From: Pseudomonadota bacterium
GTDB lineage: Bacteria; Myxococcota_A; Polyangia; Polyangiales; Polyangiaceae
Direction: 5' to 3'
DNA: 25,943 bases
Assembly: GCA_023432025.1 (NCBI GenBank)
Contig: JAEYVE010000261.1
Location: forward strand, 1 to 25,943
Shown: in pieces, positions 21,886 through 25,943 of the stretch
Position numbering within the stretch: position 1 is the stretch's first letter
Layout of the letters: each line of letters opens with the position of its first letter
Made by a program: the position numbers and the translations under genes
Notes under the pieces: model-generated
Database searches by the model: none
Told to the model about the DNA's origin: nothing
The model's input: the letters and a program-made list of their open reading frames with translations, nothing else

Positions 21886-23781
21886 TCAGAGCGAGTACTT
21901 GGACGGCAAGAGCCCGAGCTCCACGAGCTTGGCGATGATCTTCGACGCGGCCACACTGGCGGAGTCCTCGTCCAAAGAAACTCGGAGCGCGGGGGCCTTT
22001 GGAGCTTCGTAGTGCGGATCGGCGTGTGAAGGACCGTAGGCGCCGCGTACGTCGCGCTTCTTGCAGGTTTCGACGCTCGTCGACACGTGGACCTCGACGA
22101 AGCGCTCCTCGCCGACGGCGTCCCGCAGGCCGGCGCGATCGGCGCGGAGCGGCGTCGCGTACGCGAAGATGGCGAGCAGCCCCACGTCTGCCGCGCGACG
22201 CGCAAGCTCGGGGGTTTGCAGCGGGCTCGAGCCGTCCGGCTGAATGCCGCGGGAGAGCCCGTCGTCCGGATCGATGACGACGGCGAACTGCTTACGATCG
22301 AACAGCTGACGCTCGAGCTCGTAGGCAATTTCGCTCTTTCCAGAGCAGGGCAAGCCGGTCAGCCAGATGGCAGCACCCTTCTGACCCAGGCGCTCGGCGC
22401 GCTCCTCGGCGCTGATGCGGCTCTGCGGCAGCACCTTTTGCAAGCGGAGCTCTTCGGCGCGGCTCAAGGTCAGCGCCTTGGCGGGGCCCGAGATCATACC
22501 CGCGGCGACTGTGTTGTTGGTGAGGGAGTCGACCAGGATGAAGGCGCCCGTCGCGTGGTTGTCGCGGTACGCGTCGAAAAAGAGCGGACGATGCGCGGCG
22601 ATCGTCACCTGGCCGATGTCGTTCAGCTCCAAACGATTGGCGGGCTTCTCTTCGAGCGTTTCGAGGTCCACCAGGTAGTGCACGCTCTCCACGTCGGCGC
22701 GAACGCTCTTGGTGGTGTGCTTGAGGTAGTAGCTCTTGTTTCTGTCGAGCGCCTGCTCGCTCATCCACACCAGCTTGGCTTCGAAGCGCTGGTCCGAGAA
22801 CGGCTGGTCGTCGGGGTGCACCAACATGTCCCCGCGGCTGATGTCGATTTCGTCGGCGAGGCGCAGAGTGACGGCGCGCGGCGCGTGAGCGACCTCCAGC
22901 TCTCCGTCGAAGGTGTCGATGGACACGACGCGGGTTTGCTGTCCCGAGGGGAGCACCTTCACCATATCGCCCTTCTTCACGCTGCCGGACGCCACCGTGG
23001 AGGCGAAGCCGCGGTAGTTCAGGTGCGGGCGCAAGACGTACTGCACCGGGAAGCGGAAGTTCCGGTGGTTGATGCCGGCGTTGACGGGCACCTCCTCGAG
23101 GTACTCGAGGAGCGAGCCGCCGCCTGCGGCGGCCGCGGGGTACCACGGCATGTGCGGGCTCGAGTGGACGACGTTGTCACCCAGCTTGGCGCTGATCGGG
23201 ATGAACTTGACCTCGTCGAAGCCGAGGCGCCCCGCGAAGGCGTCGAACTCTTCGCGGATGGCGTCGAAGACCTTTTGGTCGTAGCCCTTCAGGTCCATCT
23301 TGTTCACGCACACCGCCAAGTGCGGGATGCCGAGCAGAGAAGCGATGTACGCGTGGCGACGCGACTGCGTGAGCACGCCGAGTCGCGCGTCGATGAGGAT
23401 GATGGCGACGTTGGCCGTCGACGCGCCCGTCGCCATGTTCCGCGTGTACTGCACGTGGCCCGGGGTATCGGCGATGATGAACTTGCGCTTGGTCGTCGAG
23501 AAGTAGCGGTACGCGACGTCGATGGTGATGCCTTGCTCCCGCTCGGCCTTCAGACCGTCGGTGAACAGCGAAAAGTCGACCTCGTCGCCCTCCTGCTTGG
23601 TGGCGCGCTTCACCGCCTGAAGCTGGTCCTCGTAGATGCCGTGCGTGTCGTGCAGGAGCCGTCCAATCAGCGTCGACTTGCCGTCGTCGACGGAGCCCAC
23701 CGTCACGAAGCGGCACAGCTCTTTCTCTTGATGCTGCTGGAGGTAAGCCAGGATGTTGTCGGGAGTCACTTCAGCGTTCAT
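21886..23781 (-). CDS. cysNC: CysN-CysC fusion: sulfate adenylyltransferase subunit 1 / APS kinase
   Basis: This encodes 631 residues; GAGG lies eight bases before the ATG. The N-terminal two-thirds is the GTPase subunit of ATP sulfurylase: P-loop G-S-V-D-D-G-K-S-T (29-37), R-E-Q-G-I-T-I-D, D-T-P-G-H (105-109) and N-K-M-D (160-163), then elongation-factor-like beta domains. With CysD it makes adenosine phosphosulfate (APS). The last 163 residues are an APS-kinase domain, which would add a phosphate to give PAPS: P-loop G-L-P-C-S-G-K-S (476-483), T-P-L-R-A-D-R, F-V-E-V-H-V, C-K-K-R-D and Y-E-A-P. Its substrate region is atypical: the usual D-G-D-N-x-R-H-G reads D-P-D-D-G-L-S-R-G (504-512), and the conserved R-x-x-N-I-R-R helix is not evident. 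GTPase identity is certain; kinase activity is likely but less so. Confidence 0.95.
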   Translation of the reverse strand: MNAEVTPDNILAYLQQHQEKELCRFVTVGSVDDGKSTLIGRLLHDTHGIYEDQLQAVKRATKQEGDEVDFSLFTDGLKAEREQGITIDVAYRYFSTTKRKFIIADTPGHVQYTRNMATGASTANVAIILIDARLGVLTQSRRHAYIASLLGIPHLAVCVNKMDLKGYDQKVFDAIREEFDAFAGRLGFDEVKFIPISAKLGDNVVHSSPHMPWYPAAAAGGGSLLEYLEEVPVNAGINHRNFRFPVQYVLRPHLNYRGFASTVASGSVKKGDMVKVLPSGQQTRVVSIDTFDGELEVAHAPRAVTLRLADEIDISRGDMLVHPDDQPFSDQRFEAKLVWMSEQALDRNKSYYLKHTTKSVRADVESVHYLVDLETLEEKPANRLELNDIGQVTIAAHRPLFFDAYRDNHATGAFILVDSLTNNTVAAGMISGPAKALTLSRAEELRLQKVLPQSRISAEERAERLGQKGAAIWLTGLPCSGKSEIAYELERQLFDRKQFAVVIDPDDGLSRGIQPDGSSPLQTPELARRAADVGLLAIFAYATPLRADRAGLRDAVGEERFVEVHVSTSVETCKKRDVRGAYGPSHADPHYEAPKAPALRVSLDEDSASVAASKIIAKLVELGLLPSKYSL

Positions 23782-23925
23782 CGCGATCCTCGCGGGAAAG
23801 GGGGGCGGACCAGAAGGGCGCGGAGCGCCGAGGCAACCGACGAGGCTCGTGGGCGAACGAGGCGGTGCCTGCCTGCGCTTTCGTGGGAGTCGCTCTCGAG
23901 CGGCGTGGGGGCCGCTGAGGGCGAC

Positions 23926-24897
23926 TCAGAAGTATCCCTCGCGCTTTTTCTCTTCCATGCTGCCTTCGGAGTCGTGGTCGATGAGGCGACCGGAGCGCTC
24001 GGACTGCGTGGTGAGCAGCATTTCGCGGATGATGTCCGGCAGCGTGGTGGCCTCCGAGCGAATTGCGCCCGTCAGCGGATAACAGCCGAGCGTGCGGAAG
24101 CGCACGACTTCCATCTTCGGCTTTTCTCCGGCGCGCAGCGGGATGCGCTCGTCGTCCACCATGATGAGCGTGCCGTCACGCTCCACCACGGGCCGCTCGG
24201 CGGCATAATACAGCGGGACGATCGGAATCGACTCCAGGTAGATGTAGAGCCAAATGTCGAGCTCGGTCCAGTTCGACAGCGGGAAGGCGCGGATGCTCTC
24301 GCCCTTGGTCAAGCGCCCGTTGTAGAGGTTCCAGAGCTCGGGGCGCTGGTTCTTGGGGTCCCACTTACCGTAACGATCGCGGAACGAGTAAATGCGCTCC
24401 TTGGCGCGTGAGCGCTCCTCGTCCCGACGCGCGCCGCCGAAGGCGGCGTCGTAGCCGCCCTTCGACAGGGCCTGGAGGAGCGCCTGCGTCTTCATCACGT
24501 CCGTGTACACGGCGCTGCCGTGGTCGAACGGGTTGATGTTTTGCGCGCGCCCCTCTTCGTTCGTGTGAACGAGCAGATCGAGCCCGTGCGCCTTCGTGAA
24601 GGAGTCACGAAACTCGATCATTTCGCGAAACTTCCACTTCGTATCGATGTGGAGCAGCGGAAACGGCAGCTTGCCCGGGTGAAACGCCTTGCGCGCCAGG
24701 TGCACCATGACGGACGAGTCCTTGCCGATGCTGTAGAGCATCACCGGCGTGTCGAACTCGGCGGCCACCTCCCGCATGATGTGGATGCTCTCGCCCTCCA
24801 GCTGCTTGAGGTGGGAGAGCTTCTCGGGGGTCAGGATGTGGCGGACGTCGGACATGGGCTCCGTGACGTGCGGTCGGGGCTCCGTGAGCGCGTTCAT
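23926..24897 (-). CDS. cysD: Sulfate adenylyltransferase subunit 2 (CysD)
   Basis: This encodes 323 residues from the ATG read from 24897; the ATG at 24855, with GGAG four bases ahead, would give 309, closer to the usual length of about 300. Codons between the two keep the strong GC third-position bias, which favours the longer form. It is the catalytic, PP-loop ATPase-type subunit of ATP sulfurylase and forms a heterodimer with CysN. Visible motifs are L-K-Q-L-E-G-E-S-I-H-I-M-R-E-V-A-A-E-F, Y-S-I-G-K-D-S-S-V (56-61 core), K-W-K-F-R-E-M, G-G-A-R-R-D-E-E-R-S-R-A-K-E-R and W-D-P-K-N-Q-R-P-E-L-W, ending K-K-R-E-G-Y-F. The whole sequence is very close to the classical enzyme. It is the first gene of the sulfate activation pair, 144 bases upstream of cysN-cysC. 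Confidence 0.95.
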   Translation of the reverse strand: MNALTEPRPHVTEPMSDVRHILTPEKLSHLKQLEGESIHIMREVAAEFDTPVMLYSIGKDSSVMVHLARKAFHPGKLPFPLLHIDTKWKFREMIEFRDSFTKAHGLDLLVHTNEEGRAQNINPFDHGSAVYTDVMKTQALLQALSKGGYDAAFGGARRDEERSRAKERIYSFRDRYGKWDPKNQRPELWNLYNGRLTKGESIRAFPLSNWTELDIWLYIYLESIPIVPLYYAAERPVVERDGTLIMVDDERIPLRAGEKPKMEVVRFRTLGCYPLTGAIRSEATTLPDIIREMLLTTQSERSGRLIDHDSEGSMEEKKREGYF

Positions 24898-24971
24898 CTG
24901 GAAAAGACTCGGGGGTAGCGCGCCGTGAGGCGCTCGCCGAGCGCGGGGGCATTTAGCACCATCTTGGTCGG

Positions 24972-25019
24972 AATTCGCTACAATTTCCAAGTGCCCGAAA
25001 GGTCTAGCTAATTCGCTAG
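24972..25019 (-). promoter_or_regulatory. Repeated AATTCGCTA boxes upstream of cysD
   Basis: AATTCGCTA occurs at 24972-24980 and again at 25010-25018. The second copy lies in the dyad CTAGC-TAATTC-GCTAG (25004-25019). The first lies in an imperfect dyad that on the minus strand reads GGAAATT-GTAGCG-AATTCC. This AT-richer patch 75-125 bases before cysD is a good place for its promoter and a regulator. No specific regulator can be named, and no -10/-35 pair was convincing. Confidence 0.4.
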
Positions 25020-25107
25020 TTTGCGTCGCTGCGAAATGCCTTTTTCAGCGGAGGGACGACGCCGGCAAGTGGGCCACGGCCCGACGGCCCACAGATCCCG
25101 CCCCTTC

Positions 25108-25153
25108 TCGGGGAGTTGTCGCTTCAGCGTTCGGGGAGTTGTCGCTTCAGCGT
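25108..25153 (+). repeat. Exact 23-bp tandem duplication
   Basis: A 23-base unit (starts TCGGGGAGTT, ends TTCAGCGT) occurs at 25108-25130 and again at 25131-25153 with no mismatch. It lies in the non-coding gap between cysD and the divergent outer-membrane-protein gene, 70 bases before that gene's ATG. Each unit carries TTGTCG, so the -35 region may be duplicated. The gap upstream (25021-25107) shows GC-rich inverted segments (GGGCC/GGCCC) but nothing else assignable. Confidence 0.85.
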
Positions 25154-25223
25154 TCGCGGTATGGTCGCCGCGCGCCCCAGGGCGGGATGGCCCTGACGCG
25201 GGTTTCGAGTTTGGGAGGAAGAC

Positions 25224-25838
25224 ATGAAGGCAAGCGTGAGTGTCGGTCTGGCGGTCGCGGTACTGATGAGCGCGGGTGCGGCTGGGGCCCAGGAAAAGGC
25301 CGGCAAGCAGGGCAACTTCACCATCGCGATCGAGCGCGCGCTCGGCATCTACGCCGGCCACACCAACCTCGAGGTGAACGGCGTCGACGAAGACTACGAC
25401 TACACCGGCATCGAGCTGGGCATTCGGAGCGGCGGGGTGATTCCCAGCAACAACGTGCGCTTCGGCTTCGATTACTTCGTCATCGACAACCTGAGCGTCG
25501 GCACTGGTTTCGGGTTTGCGTCGTACGATTCCGACAAGGAAGACACGCTTTTTCTCGTCGCCCCGCGCGTGGGCTACTTTTTGGGCTTCAGCGAGCACGT
25601 TGGCTTTTGGCCGCGCGGTGGCTTCACGTTTTGGACCCAGAGCGAGCCGGACGCGCACAACGTGATGGTGACGCTCGAGGGCATGTTCACCATCGCACCA
25701 TCGCCGTCGTACGCCTTCTTGGTGGGGCCGGTCGTGGACCTCGGCTTCACGGGTGAGCAAGAAATCGGGCCCAACGTGGACGCGGACCGCACGGATCGAC
25801 TGCTCGGCATCGCCATCGGCATGACGGGGATTTTCTGA
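25224..25838 (+). CDS. Predicted small outer-membrane beta-barrel protein
   Basis: This encodes 204 residues; GGGAGG at 25213-25218 precedes the ATG. It has a cleavable signal peptide (M-K-A-S-V ... A-G-A-A-G-A, cleavage after about residue 22). The mature part alternates polar and hydrophobic residues in short strands with aromatic ends (LGIYAGH, VRFGFDYFVI, LSVGTGFGFASY, PRVGYFLGF, GFWPRGGFTFW, YAFLVGPVVDLGF) and ends in a hydrophobic/aromatic residue (G-M-T-G-I-F), as outer-membrane barrels do. About eight strands fit the OmpA/OmpW-like small barrel class. No enzyme motif was seen. It is divergent from cysD; no functional link is implied. Confidence 0.8.
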   Translation: MKASVSVGLAVAVLMSAGAAGAQEKAGKQGNFTIAIERALGIYAGHTNLEVNGVDEDYDYTGIELGIRSGGVIPSNNVRFGFDYFVIDNLSVGTGFGFASYDSDKEDTLFLVAPRVGYFLGFSEHVGFWPRGGFTFWTQSEPDAHNVMVTLEGMFTIAPSPSYAFLVGPVVDLGFTGEQEIGPNVDADRTDRLLGIAIGMTGIF

Positions 25839-25857
25839 GAGGGTCAGGCCGGCGCCT

Positions 25858-25886
25858 CGCCGCCGCATGACCTACTCGCGGCGGCG
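25858..25886 (+). terminator. GC stem-loop after the barrel-protein gene
   Basis: CGCCGCCGC (25858-25866) pairs with GCGGCGGCG (25878-25886) around an 11-base loop, 20 bases after the stop. There is no U-run. Confidence 0.5.
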
Positions 25887-25910
25887 CGGGTGAGGTGAGT
25901 CACGGCCAGG

Positions 25911-25943
25911 GGGGGCCGCGGGGGGGGGGGGGGGGGCGGGGGC
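25911..25943. other. Poly-G end of the window
   Basis: A run of 17 G (25920-25936) followed by CGGGGGC closes the window. It is unlike any other part of the sequence and is most simply a sequencing or assembly artefact at a contig end. Confidence 0.7.

Noticed and set aside
22087..24411. A 774-codon open frame on the plus strand across cysN-cysC and cysD
   Set aside because: The minus-strand products are unmistakable sulfate enzymes; the plus-strand translation is a compositional shadow.

Overview
The window is GC-rich DNA from a bacterium that is probably a myxobacterium of the Polyangiales/Sorangium type. The reasons are indirect: extreme G/C at third codon positions, several secreted lipoproteins whose anchor is followed by long Gly/Thr-rich linkers, a Ser/Thr-kinase-like signalling protein with a private N-terminal domain, and a zinc-ribbon/TM/beta-propeller protein. 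No rRNA, tRNA or CRISPR array was seen. The right edge ends in a run of 17 G followed by more G-rich sequence, which looks like a contig end.

Layout. (1) 1-2177, accessory DNA: the C-terminal end of an IS66-type transposase, the truncated C-terminal part of an Rhs protein with a cysteine-rich tip, a lipoprotein whose ATG overlaps the Rhs stop, and a small DUF4279-like gene. This resembles a displaced Rhs-tip/immunity cassette. (2) 2294-5281: a divergent pair of secreted lipoproteins with Gly/Thr linkers, an alpha/beta-hydrolase (esterase) and a family 8 glycoside hydrolase (xylo-oligosaccharide or glucan hydrolase). (3) 5438-7719, minus strand: a lipoprotein with three VWC-like cysteine modules, preceded by a zinc-ribbon/TM/PQQ-type propeller protein. 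(4) 7817-11124: two adjacent polytopic membrane proteins of GT-C glycosyltransferase type. (5) 11351-17483: a complete oligopeptide/dipeptide ABC importer operon (binding protein, two permeases, two ATPases) with tight or overlapping junctions and a 14-codon mini-ORF bridging the first two genes. (6) 17588-19975: a protein with a sensory-like N-domain, coiled coil and degenerate kinase domain, then a small membrane-anchored protein of unknown function. (7) 20201-20869: a TetR-family regulator with tandem dyads in front of it. (8) 20981-24897, minus strand: sulfate activation genes cysD and a cysN-cysC fusion, then a two-domain glyoxalase-fold protein after a terminator-like hairpin. (9) 25224-25838: a small predicted outer-membrane beta-barrel protein.

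How the genes work together. The GH8 enzyme and esterase would act on plant polymer fragments at the cell surface. The ABC system would import peptides. CysD with CysN-CysC converts sulfate to APS and then PAPS. The parts most worth a second look are the Rhs-tip cassette, the pseudokinase, the binding protein that has both a lipid anchor and a C-terminal membrane helix, the mini-ORF between transporter genes, and the atypical APS-kinase half of CysN-CysC. All family calls are made by eye from sequence motifs; no database search was run.
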